A stretch of DNA of 64,000 nucleotides from Cristatella mucedo (taxonomy: Eukaryota; Bryozoa; Phylactolaemata; Cristatellidae): assembly GCA_009760855.2 (NCBI GenBank), contig WPIO01000089.1:1094001-1158000 (forward strand). Reading direction: 5' to 3'. This document shows positions 1 through 12,194 of this stretch, in pieces; the first letter of the stretch is position 1, and every line of letters begins with the position of its first letter. The notes below the pieces were generated by a model. That model saw only the letters and a program-made list of their open reading frames with translations, was not told the DNA's origin and searched no databases. The position numbers were made by a program, and so were the translations under genes.

Positions 1-84
1 CGATCAAAACAAGCAGTGATACTTTACCCATGTCTTCATTTCCAAGCAGATCGTTGTACACCCTATGCAATACTGATTCTGTAA

Positions 85-1085
85 AGCTGAATCTGCGGCA
101 GCAACTGATAAACGGAATGCTTGCCTTGCCGACATTTGATCCTGGATGTCGGAAAATTGGTTAAAACTAAACGATGAATAACCAAACTGCTGCTCATAGG
201 ACACCGTGAGCGTGTGGATGGATTAAAAGGCTTTGGTCTTCCAATAAGTGATGCTGTTGTGCGACCACCACCACGTGCTCGAAATTTAGATGTCATTTTC
301 GAAAGCTGCCTAAATTTTAAAAGCTTTCAGAAGACTGCCTCTACAGCTAGCCATCACGTCCGATCGTTATCTAAGATTAGGAGCTCTCTTCCACAGTGGC
401 TTGCAAAATATTTAATGGGCTCCTCAGTTCTGTCTCGGCTTGATTACTGTAATCCCGTTTTTGCTGTGCTACCAAAAAACTAACTAGGCTACTGCAGCTG
501 GCTATAAATATGGCTGCATGGCTGGTTTTCAAGTCCCAGAGGTTTGTGCACGTGTCTCCTTTGCTAAAATAGCTATGGTGGCCTCCGGTTGATCAAAGGA
601 TTCAGAGCAAAGTTCTTACGCTGACCCACAAGGCCCGCCACGGCTTGGCTCCTCCATACCCAGCTGAACTGCATCACCAGTTTCAGCCTCCTCGTGCCCT
701 TAGGTCTTGTACGGAAAATAAATCAGGTGTTCCATAATTCCGCTTAAAGACCATTGGCGACAGAAGCTTTAGCTCTGCAGGTCCTAGACTGTAGGACTCG
801 CTTCCAAGATCTTTATGCAACGACAACTACATTACTACTTCAGACTATGGCTCATCCTTTTCAGCGGTCCTGAACTGCTACTTCCATGCCACTCACTACC
901 TCAACTGCTCTCATGACTCTGCTGTGCTTTTTATTTTCTCTTTGTTGTGTGAGTCTTTTGGCTACCAAATGCGTACCAAAAGCCGCTTAGGCTGCGAGTG
1001 GGCTATACAAAACTCTCCTGCGTAACACCCCCATAGTCTTGGTGGCTTTGTTGAGTTGCAGACGGAAATACATACAAGCATACGT
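85..1085 (+). mobile_element. LINE family A, degenerate 3' part (copy 1)
   Basis: Matches the RT C-terminal region and 3'UTR of the 52-55 kb element: TASHHVRSLSKIRSSLPQWL, LSRLDYCNPVFAVLPK, then GLAPPYP, and a 3' end with the conserved AGCCGCTTAGGCTGCGAGTG stretch and a CATACA-rich tail. Several stops and frameshifts; not functional. Confidence 0.85.
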
Positions 1086-1228
1086 TCATACATACTGTGC
1101 ACACAAGGCGAACTCCAATCACCTAAGATCATGAGATGGTTGGCAGGACGAACGAGGAGATTTCTCCACAAGAAGTGATATAGATCGTCTTATAGGTTGA
1201 AACCAATTTCACTAAGTGAGATACAAAC

Positions 1229-1590
1229 TTGATTAAGGCCAATGGAATAGGATTTCACTTTTATGCTGACGATACTCAGCTGTATTGGTCATTCAAACCG
1301 TCGGAATCTACTGCAGCAACTGATAAACTCAATGCTTGCCTTGCCCAAGTTTGATTCTGGATGTTGAAAAACCTCTTGAAACTAAATGACGATAAAACCG
1401 CTCATAGGACAATCTACGCGTCTGGCTGGATTAAAAGTCTTTGCTCTTCTAATGATCTTCTAATTACTTCCGAATGCGTACCAAAAGCCGCTCAGGCTGT
1501 GAGTGGGCTACGCAAAACTCTCCTTCGTAACACCTACATAGCCTTTATGGCATTGTGGAGTTACAGAAGGATATTTAAACGATATTAAAT
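1229..1590 (+). mobile_element. LINE family A, internally deleted copy (copy 2)
   Basis: Begins at the YADD region (FYADDTQLYWSFKPSES), runs to the LNDDKT block, then jumps directly to the 3' terminal sequence (CCGCTCAGGCTGTGAGTGGG). About 0.7 kb is missing relative to the full copy. Non-coding. Confidence 0.8.
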
Positions 1591-1591
1591 A

Positions 1592-1762
1592 AATAAATCC
1601 TAGCTGATTAAACAGCCTCTTTTTGTATAGCGGCAGAAGAGCCTTTACGGCTATCACCACCGCTTGCAGTGGCTATAAATGATCGCACGCCGCAGGAATC
1701 GAACCCACGACCTCGGAATGGAGGTCGTGAAAACAACTGCCTTACCTAGTGCGCCATGCCGG
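1592..1762 (-). mobile_element. SINE S1 (tRNA-derived)
   Basis: Reads on the minus strand: a tRNA-like head with A-box-like TGGCGCACTAGGTAAGGC and B-box GGTTCGATTCC, then body GATCATTTATAGCCACTGCA and a tail rich in AAAAAGAGGCTGTT..ATTTATT. Immediately follows LINE-A copy 2. Confidence 0.8.
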
Positions 1763-1964
1763 ATATTATCAACCGTTCAAGCGCCAGCGACCTATCAGAA
1801 GTTGTGCCTAGCAACGGCGGAAACAAATAGCTACTCAGGAGAAAAATTTCAAATTTGAGAGGTTACGGCTGCAAAACAGGGCTATGTACTTTCTTAAACT
1901 ACCATTTGGCTACGGCTATGGGAACAGCCATCACCTCTATTCTGACAATCCTTTGTTGTATTTT

Positions 1965-2960
1965 TTATTTAAACCTTAAGAATCTGCTGCACCGACCGAT
2001 AAACTAAATGTTCACCGTACATATTCTAGATTCCTGATGTCCACAAATTGACGTAAAGTAAACGACGATAAAACAGAACTGCTACTCGCAGACACTTCAA
2101 GCGAGTGGCTGGACTAGAAGAAATTTGCTCTTCCAATAAGCTATGCTGCTGTGCGACCATCACCGTGTGCACCTTACGTAAGCGTATTTATCTTTAACAG
2201 CTAAATAAACTTGACAGTTTCACCAAAAAGACTGCATCCGATGCAAGCAATCACATCCGATCCCTGTCTGAGATTACGTACTGTCAACCACCAGCAGGGG
2301 GCGCATAAACAATATTCAACTTGCTTCTTAGTTCTGTTTCGGATAGATTAGTGCAATTCCACTTTGGCTCGGCTACCGAAAGAAACTCCAGTTGATCAGC
2401 TTCAGCTGATGATAAATATGGTCGTGAGGCTAGTTTACAAATCCTGGAGGTTCAACCAAGTGTCGCCTTCGCCCTGAAAGAGCTTCGATAGCTTCCGGTT
2501 TATCAATGAATACTGGGTAGACTCATTTTTCCGATCTACATGGCCCATCACTGCTTGGCTCCTACATTCCCCAGCTGAACTTCTGCACCAGTTTCAGCCT
2601 CCCTCAGGTCTCAGTTCCCTCAGGTCCTGTCTGGGCAAGAAGTTAGTTGTTCGATTCCTCCCCTTAAAGACCGCTGGCGACAGATGCTTTTTCTCAGCAG
2701 GTCCTAGACTATGGAACCTCCTTCCGCAACTCTTACGCAGCGACGTCTACTATCCTGCTTCCAGCTATGACAAATCTTTCCGAGCCATCCTGAGCTGCTG
2801 CTTTTATTCTAATCACTACCTCAACAGCCCGCCTGACGCAGCTATCCTTCACATTTTTGTTGAGTGAGTGGAAGTATGTTGGCCACTGCCTGAATACCGA
2901 AAGCTGCTTAGGCTTTTTTTTCGCGATAGAAAACTCTACTGGTTAACACCACATTGGCCG
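1965..2960 (+). mobile_element. LINE family A, degenerate copy (copy 3)
   Basis: Diverged copy of the RT C-terminal part and 3'UTR: recognisable LNDDKTELLL-like, SYAAVRPSP-like and LNSP.CSYPSHF-like segments broken by stops. The 3' end has CCGAAAGCTGCTTAGGC. Older than the copy at 52 kb. Confidence 0.7.
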
Positions 2961-3481
2961 ATTCTACAAGAAATAAGACGAGCCATTCGAGAGGAGGACT
3001 TATTCTCCTGTCAACAACCACAGAGCAGTATATAGCGAGTGAGACGGACTGCTCTCTTGGAGCTGCGGACTGCCCGATGTGAGTTATTGCATTAATCGGT
3101 GGCTCATTGATGTTTCTGCCGAATGCCACAGCTGTAACAGCAATATGTTACACAGAGAGTTATTTGCAGAATATTTTGAAGAATTTACGACGGCAAGTTG
3201 CATCCAGATTAGTTCGTTGGCAGAACGGAGAGTGAAGTCCACAAATTCATTTTCATCCGAACAGAAGTATTTGCTTCGAGAGGTCATTCTATTTCAAAAG
3301 TTAGTCACCAAGCAAAAATATCTTTGTGAGGTCCAGTGGGAGGGGAGTTCATTTTATTGTTAAAATGGATAATCAAGGTTTGAAAGAAGTTACTTTCGCC
3401 GACTTCTCAAATACACCTACAATAGGAATAGCATAGCAGTGCTGCTGCTTTTGCACGATCTACCACGCCTTAAATACGTAC

Positions 3482-3565
3482 CTTTGACGCATCGAACTTT
3501 CTGACACTCTGGTATCCAAGTTATAGACAGTAAAACCAGCGAGAAAGTGAGGATGCATATGGTGT
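3482..3565 (-). CDS. CHS: CHS gene 2 exon 3
   Basis: 84 nt, acceptor TTTTGACAG|ACACC preceded by a T tract, donor AAAG|GTACGT, phase 1 to 1. It encodes TICILTFSLVLLSITWIPEC then QKVRCVK, close in pattern to gene 1 exon 3 (LVASMLLVSLAWLPVLQ). The exon is nine bases shorter. Confidence 0.78.
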
Positions 3566-4141
3566 CTGTCAAAAAAAACCGATTATAATTTCTATCACTT
3601 CCCACTTACTCAGCTAAAAGCATACTTTTTAACTGGAAAATGTATTACAAGCTTCGCAAGTAAAAATTTTGCAATCTCAAAGCTTTTCATAGCGTTCCAA
3701 ACTCAATGCCGTCTTCCTGCTTCTAAATGCTGCATCCGATCTCTGGCTATTAAGAGCTTTGCATGAGACTTTACTTTGCAAGCTCCTTAACGCTTCTGCT
3801 GAGAAAGTTTTGACACCAGAAGACAAAATTTAACAACTAGCGATATATATTAATTTTATGTAACATTTCATCGGCGAGCTACTGATGACAAAAGCAAAAA
3901 AGTTACAAGCAATTGCAAAGTTGAGTGATAAACAAGCGAAGTCCTAATGCTGAATATTATCTATCATTAATTATGTAAGCAGATCCAATTAATTATGCAA
4001 AGCATAAAATTGCGCCTGACCGCATATAAGCAGATAGACTTAAGCAGCGCTTAGCTTTCACGTTGACTATGCAGTTGCATAAAAACTTTTTAAAGCCATC
4101 AAGAGTCTGTTAAGTCAGAATCACTCTACTATTCAAGAAAA

Positions 4142-4180
<39 letters not shown>

Positions 4181-4800
4181 ATGTGAGTAAGCAAGTAAAA
4201 ATGGATTTATACAAATACATACAGGTAAGTAAACTTTAAGACTACAAGCGCACTCACACTTACAATTACTGTATATACAACGTAATGTTTGCGCTCGACG
4301 TAATGATATCATATCAACAGTGCGGTAAAATGAAGAGAGCAATAGGAATGATAATAATAACACGAAGACGTTTTAACGCTATCTCTGGAAACTGATCTCT
4401 TTCCAGGAATTTTTATATTGTGTAAGGGAAGCGTATCGAAATGAATAATAATTATCTGCACAGCGTCAGTGAATAAGCACACTAAATATAATTTAGATGG
4501 AATTAGCAAAATGCTAATTTTGAAATAAAATTTTGCATTTCTCAGCATCTTTACTTATCGTCAAGTCAGGCGTGCCTGGATATTAGTTAGTTGTGATTGC
4601 TGAGCAGACCTCGGTGGAACTCAAACAGTCTATTTGAAGTACGTATCTCTATTTCGTCATATCTCTATCTATATTTTTCCAGCTGTAAGGATGTGACACT
4701 CTGCGGCACTTGTGACTTATTCATGCGGCACTGGCGACGTTGATTGCGTACGTGCCACTGCCTCCACAGTTCTTTAGATGTGCTTCATTGCACTAGCTTC

Positions 4801-4863
<63 letters not shown>

Positions 4864-7800
4864 TCGCGTCCGCAAGATATAGTAACCGTTACGTGACGTT
4901 TGCTTTGTGCGTAAGTTAAGTTACAGAGCAGAAATACCTAGCAATTCAATCTAAACCTAATTGACATTCTCACTTGAGTACAGACAATTCTTCAGCTTTT
5001 CAAACTTCAATGATATTTGAAAATTAGATGAAATTTAATCGCCATGATTTCAAAAACAGGTCTTTCGGGAAACCACTCTGCTAATTTCATTGAGCAACCT
5101 AATAAACAATATTTAAGCTGGAGGCCGACTTTCTGAAATACTTTTTCCGTGTTTTTGACGTAACGAAAATTCAGAAGTCCATATTTCCACGAGTCACTAA
5201 AATTTAGAAAAGAGAAATGGGAAGAATCAATATATGAATGTATAACAACCAGAAACGAATAAGGTGAATGATAGTGTTGCGGCCTTTCAGAATTGTGACG
5301 ATCTACAACGGCCTCCAAAGTCTGAGACAACAGACAAGGAATGACTCGAGGAATTTCAGATTTTTAAACTGGCAGCGGGCTGCTCCCGATGCTTTTAAAC
5401 AGTATGGTTGGAGCCACTGACTTATACGGAGAACTGGAACCAGCAAATACTTTTTTAGACAAACAGGCTATTAGCCTTTGCAAGATTCGTCCAAATGAGT
5501 ACTGCTACTCAGTTTCCTAAGGCAAATTCAATCTGCAATGAGAGACGCTTGGGACAGAATCACCATGTAGACTAGTCAGATGTACGTCAAGAAGTTGTTC
5601 ATGGCATTCAAGTAGTTAAGAGCTGTTTCTCTAATTCTTCGCTCTGACTTAGAAGCCTTCGGCTCGAATTGGAACATACCCCTCTACACGTTTCACGCCT
5701 AGTGGCGGCTAGCTTTCATATTTCTTACTAGTAATTGTCACTTAAAGCCAGCCACTGCATCTGCCTCTGCCTCTCGGCTTTGCTATATTTTACACGTGCT
5801 TATCGTGTATTTCACGCCTCCATACGAGTCAGAAAGGTCAAACTTCGCGAACATACATCTTGTTCTGATACAGACGGGCAAATCACTAACGCTAAAGAGG
5901 GGATCGGTATCCTGCCACAAAGCCACAAAAAGATTAAAGACCCGATTAGCGACAGCGTGACATGCTCACGGCTGAGCCTACCCTTGGCAGAGCCTGTTCT
6001 GTGCTATGAAAGCGCCATCCTAGACCTACCCAAGCCTAAATTCCAAGCTCGTTTCGTAAATTCGGAAACTTGGCAGACATGAAAGATTGCAGTGCGTGAC
6101 CAGAAATAGCACTGCGTGCGTCAATTTACCAAGCTTAAACGTACTACTTGGATCATAGTACCTCATATAAAGTCGTCACTTCGTGGTCAATGCTCGGCTT
6201 TAATCGCGAGTTCACTAGCATGTAAGATCGACCAGCGAGGTATCAGTTGGATTCTATCACCAAGCATTGGCTACAGCACGCCCAAGCTTCTCCAAATGAC
6301 GCGGGAAATGCAAGCGAATGTCGGGCACCCATTGAGACCAGAATACATTATGTTCACCTGCATTCGCGAAGAAATTATCATCCAACTCAACTGGAAAGCT
6401 GATTTAAGCATCACTAGGAAGTACATGAGCAGTCATTGAAAGAGCGCACCGGCTACCAAATTCTATTACCGGCCCAAGGTCTTAGACAGAACCGCCATAA
6501 GTGATTCACGCTCAAGCAGCAGATCCTCACTATAAATGGCTTTGAAGATACCTTGTAGCGATATCTCCCTAGAGATCTTGATAGTAAACCATGAGCCACT
6601 TGATAAAGAGTAGTAGCTCACAGGGATTGCTAAGCGGTTGCAAGCGCCGGCCTTGCATACAATACCCAATCTGTACAACCTTAATGAAGTCTACGAAGAT
6701 CCTATAATCATCTTTTTTTAATAAAAGCGTTGGACTGCCGGAAAGTTCTAAAATAGCAGGCCGATTCACTGGAATATTTTGTGAGGCCCTAGATAAGTCG
6801 ATACCCAGATGAAGAAAAGGTTTCCATGGACGAACGTAACAGGAAAGGCATGTGATTCTTTCTCCTGAGAGGCCATCGTGTTTTGCGGGTTTGATTGAAA
6901 TGAGTAAACATGTTTTATGAGTTGAATTTGACAGTAAAACTATACGAGCTTGAACCAACCTTGAGCCAGGTATCCAATGGTTATAGTTTATGAAAAAAAA
7001 TTATTAAATTTGAAATTGTTGTGTTAATTTATGTCTACGATTATCTAACCTACAGAATCAGCATCAGCTCAAGAAAAAGATCTGATATGAGCGATTTTGA
7101 AATTATTTGTGTCCAACTTTGTTACTAATACTTAAGCTCAATGCTCTTGTATAAGCATGATATTACTCACCGTTCAATCGAGTTTTCCTTTGCAGCAAAT
7201 GTAAAGCGCCTAGAAAGAGATTGAGTTCTCTGAGGGCACTTTATCAAGTGCATTATTATTTTTATAGATATGCCGAGAGATCATTCACTAATTGTGTGAT
7301 AAGTTTCTCCAAACTAAACTGTCCTTTAATTACCAAGATCCAGTTGCATCTATCTAATTCCGACCTTAATAACAAATGAAGCCTGGTGATAGCATAACAA
7401 AAAAACAACTACAATGCACAGGGCGAGGCGTAAGTTTAGTTTAGTGCAGCTCTGATTTCGATAAAATTTAATATAATTAAAATCCTCGGCATTATAGCAG
7501 ATGCTCCTTGCAGCAAGGTAGAAACAGGTCTGAGCGTCTGAGCGGGCTTACCCTTATCGTATTTCTCATGGGCAGCGACATCAATCGCAATCAGTGCGAT
7601 GGCCACGACCAGCAAGACCAGAGCGCAGACGTATGCTGCAAGTGCACCTCCATTCTGACATTTGCAGGAGTGACAGGTAGATTGACATAATTTCCTACTT
7701 AGGTCAACGACTCCAGCAAAGACTGGGAAGAAATAAATGAGATGCACCATAGAAGCTGTCTGGTAATCCGGATTTGAAGCCTTAGCAACCACGCCAAGAA

Positions 7801-10800
7801 TAAACAGCCACACGCCGGCGACTTCTAATGCAGAGGAAATTCCAATCTGGAAAGCAAAGAATGATTTTGTAATCATTAGCTAATTTCACGGCGAACAAAT
7901 TATCAGAGCTGAATCGTAAGTTTAAATCGATATTATTGCCACAGAAGCCAACACAGCAGCCCGATAATTTGAAGAAATGCTTTCTGCTCCCAGGGCCATT
8001 GCAAGCCGAAGTCTCGCTATCCCATCGTCGCCAGTCTCGCTATCCCGCCGTCTTTTGGTAAAACACACCTATTTAGGACAGCATTTCATGGGTACCTTGT
8101 GATTCGTCCTTCATCTGCTTATGGGTGCTGACACTGTGCATGCTGCCGCTAACTGCATTTGCATGCTGACCCTGTGCATGACACTCCTAACCATGTTATT
8201 CATTTTGTTTATCAAGCATGATATTACTCACCATTCAATCTCGTTTCCCTTTGCAGCAAATGTAAAGCACCTAGAAAGAGATTGAGTTCTCGGAGGGCGC
8301 TATGTCGAGTGTATTATTATTATTATTTCCGTTAGAAGGTCACCTTAACTTAACTCTTTCCCTTCTTCACGTGCTCCAATCGTTGGCTTATTAGACGCTT
8401 TTGGCATTTCATAGACATGCATGAACTTCTTGCCACATCGCGCCCTGTGGAGATCAACATGATAGAGCTGCCATATTATGTTTTAGAGATACAATTCAAT
8501 ACAAATACACTAGGCATAAAAGGTCAAGCTGAGGGATGTGTAAGAATATTGGGGGACCCTGAGGAGGCTTCTCCTGCTACCGGGGTGCTACAGGCTGTCG
8601 TGGATTTTGACTAGCCGATTATGCAACGACCATTACCATCTTAGTTGGGAATCCAACGTCAGCCTATAGGAGCACGTCCTACTTCCATTGCAGCTCTCGA
8701 ATGATATCAGTTCCATGCAACCCGCAGTACTTCCGGATATTTACAGGAACAAGCCTATAAAGACATTGCATAGACTGTATTGGCCATTACCTCCGGTTCA
8801 TCCTTAACAGAATCTTGCTCCATTCAATGCTAATGTCAGACCGGGCGATTCGCTGTCACTAATAATGTTGACCTTGATTGCCTTGAAGCCCAACATCCAT
8901 TCGACTCTTGAACGGAGGCCTTACTGTCTATTTAATCTGCACTTCGCGCCTACCCATCTACGATTTCGCTGACGGCCTGGCGATCGATCCTGTCGTTGTC
9001 TCTATATTGTCTGCATGAGCTTACCTCGGCTAATTACGATAGCGAGTCGATTCAATCATTGGCCTGAGCTTCTAGCATGAGTAATTCTTCGCATTGGGCA
9101 GTCATGGCAGAGCACTGCCTCCCAACTACTGAATTATATAAGCCGCTGAGATTACACCGGTCAACATAGAAATGGTTACTGACTTCAAAAAAGCCCTAAT
9201 CTGTATCTAGGTGTGTTGATTATAAATATAACCATAAACATTTTCTATCGGCTCTCATTTTGAAGATATTTTATACGGTTCATTTTTTATGTTTCACCGT
9301 GTAAATCTATCCAGTAGGACTGCAACAGCATCCTAAATCAGCCTTAACTGATGTGTATTGCATAGCATTACATAATAGCGTCATGCACACATCATCAAGG
9401 GTTGATTGCATCACTTTCTTATGCAATGCAATACTACTGCCAGGCGGCTGCTGCAGAAGCTGAAGTCATGAAGCCCAGTAGAAAAAGTTGAGTATTTAAA
9501 ATATTTTAGACTTTTTGCCGGACGATTTAAGCTACTGTTACACAAAACTGTCATTATTTTATCCATGAAGAAACAATACCTAGTAATGCTTCGAAAGTCC
9601 ACTGATACCGTCGACAATGTTTGCTAAGTTTGTGGAGAAATGAGATTTTCTTAACAGGAGAAAAGTATCACTTCGCAGCTGAAGACGGCATATCATCTTT
9701 ACTTCGGATACAAGACTGACGACTAAGACCAGCCTTGGGCCCCGCATTTGTGCTGTCTTACATGTACAACAGTGCTTTCACAATGGTTGGATGGCAAAAA
9801 ACCACCAATGCCGTTTGCAGTCCCCGTGGTGAGGAGAGAGCCAAGCAACCATATACATACATGTCTGCTACTTCTGCGCGGTTCCTCATCTTTCCGGCGT
9901 AATAATGAAACAAAAGAAGTTGAGAAGAATGAAACTCAATACGTAAATATAATAAATATAATAATATAATTAATATAATAAATTAATAACAATATTAATA
10001 AGTATTAATAGTTAATATAATAAATCAACTCAAACACTCCGTCCAAACAGACCAATCCCACATAGTGAAATACTTCCTATTCCCGAATCTTCAGCAGAAT
10101 ACACTCTTAATTCACCTGATGAAGACAAGGGTGAGCCGACCTATTCTTTTCACGACACTTTGAGGAACTAGTGGAAGACATGCAGATGTAGTATCAGAAA
10201 CTTGGCTACAATATGGCTCTAGAGATCCACTGCCTTTACTTCCCATTTAGATTTAGGTTTCTTCCCTGATAACTATGGTGCGGTTAGTGAGGAGCATGGC
10301 CGATCATTTGCATAAAATTATCACAACGATGGAACAATGACTCCAGAGAAAATGGTCCACTACAATGCTGGCCGACTACTGCTGGACACTCTTCAGAGAT
10401 GCTCCGGAACATCTGTGCAAGAGACAGACTGAGAAGTCTAAGAACCTAGAAGTAGTCTATGTTTTTATTGTGTACAAGTATTAACCGTAGGCCTAACACT
10501 ACTGGCCTACATTTCGTGTTATGTACACATTAGTTTATTGCAGATTACAACACATTAGAGCCAATTTTGTAATTTGACCGTCACATTCGTGTTGAGCACA
10601 TTAAAGTTGATGAGAAATTGCTCATTATATTTAAGTAAAATGACTTTTGTAAAAATTACTTGACCAGTGTTATACATCAGTCGAACCTATATTCTTCAAT
10701 TAATTTTCTTGAATATTAAAAAAGAGATTTTCTATGCAAGATTCTTGAGCTTGGTAAATTTGAAATCGAATTTTTCCCAATTTTTCTTAGGTACAAGCTA

Positions 10801-12096
10801 GTAGCACTACAAAAATCGCAAGGTTAAGCCAGCCGGCGACGTCTTTGGTTTGCCGACCCATTCTCTCACATTCGCAATAATATTTGTATTTTTGAATGTA
10901 TTTGTTTTACATTATTGCATGCAAAAACTGACTTAGTTCGTTGTTATTAAACATATTTTAAGGTACAGTCAAATTTTCGCTGTTCTTGTTAACTTTAAGG
11001 TCATCTAATATATCACTTAATGAACGTTTATAACGGTTGGCAAATTTTCCACAACGCAACAGACGGCTTAGGCTGCAGCTATAGAATGTCTTTATAGCTG
11101 CACCTGCTTTTTTGTAATTACACTACCATCTCCCGCCTTACCGAATGAGGAGCAAAATAATTTCACCCTAGCTTCAAGAACTTAGTAGAACTTCCTATCG
11201 AAGTTAGGGATTCGTATTAACAATATGCTCGGAACCTGTATTGCTTGCACTCATCAAGTTACTTCTCAAACGCAAGGCTTAAGCTTTATTGTAGTAATAT
11301 TGTGCAATACCCATCTAGAGGCTACTTTTATATGACGAGGCCTTTGCAATTTTGCTTTTAATTATTCGAATTTGAGATATCGCTTCTACATTGAGGCAAT
11401 AATAATTTGTATTCATTACTACTATCCTGTACCCTAATCCGTCTAGAATAGGTGCAAAACACGGCAGCTCATTCGTTCGGTTGTCAACTGCATACCTAAA
11501 AAATCACACCACCTCTGTGCGATCATCATTGGCTCTCTATTGACCACCTGTCTTCGTGATCTCTGGCTTGCAGGTCTCTTTACTCACTTGCAACAGCCTA
11601 ACCATCCCATCTCTTCTGCTCCTTGGGTGTGCTCTCGCACCATTCTATCTCTTTTGCTCTTGCTCACCCACCATCCGTCACACAGTTCCAAGATTTGTTG
11701 GTGATCGGGAGGTTCAGTTTGTATTTAAAGAGAGTCTGGAACTTCAAGCTTCAGTCACTACTTACAATTCGCATCGTGTATGCCTCAGCTGAAGATGCTT
11801 CTGTTCGGCTGACTTACTCTTTACCACAGTGACCATGTCTTTTTTATTCCCGTGCATTTCATTGTGCTGAAATCTGCATGATTCAGTGCATGCTACCACC
11901 TAAGAGGTTCTAATAACCAGCGGCACTAAGTGTTTTCTAAAGCGCTATAGCATGCTGGCCTAAGCACGAGGTGTGCTAGTTTTTGCTTACCTGTCCAAGC
12001 ATAGTTCGCAATTTTCATCGACTCTAGATTATATTGCAGTGAGTTGTAAAGTGCCTGTTAATAAATTTTTTGAACAAACTATGTATAATTAAATAT

Positions 12097-12194
<98 letters not shown>

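Noticed and set aside
3079-3363. Plus-strand frame ending QKYLCEVQWEGSSFY, faintly like a chromodomain
   Set aside because: Only one short stretch fits and no integrase is attached; too weak to call.
10180-10310. SETWLQYG phrase suggesting a LINE endonuclease
   Set aside because: Cannot be extended in either direction in any frame.
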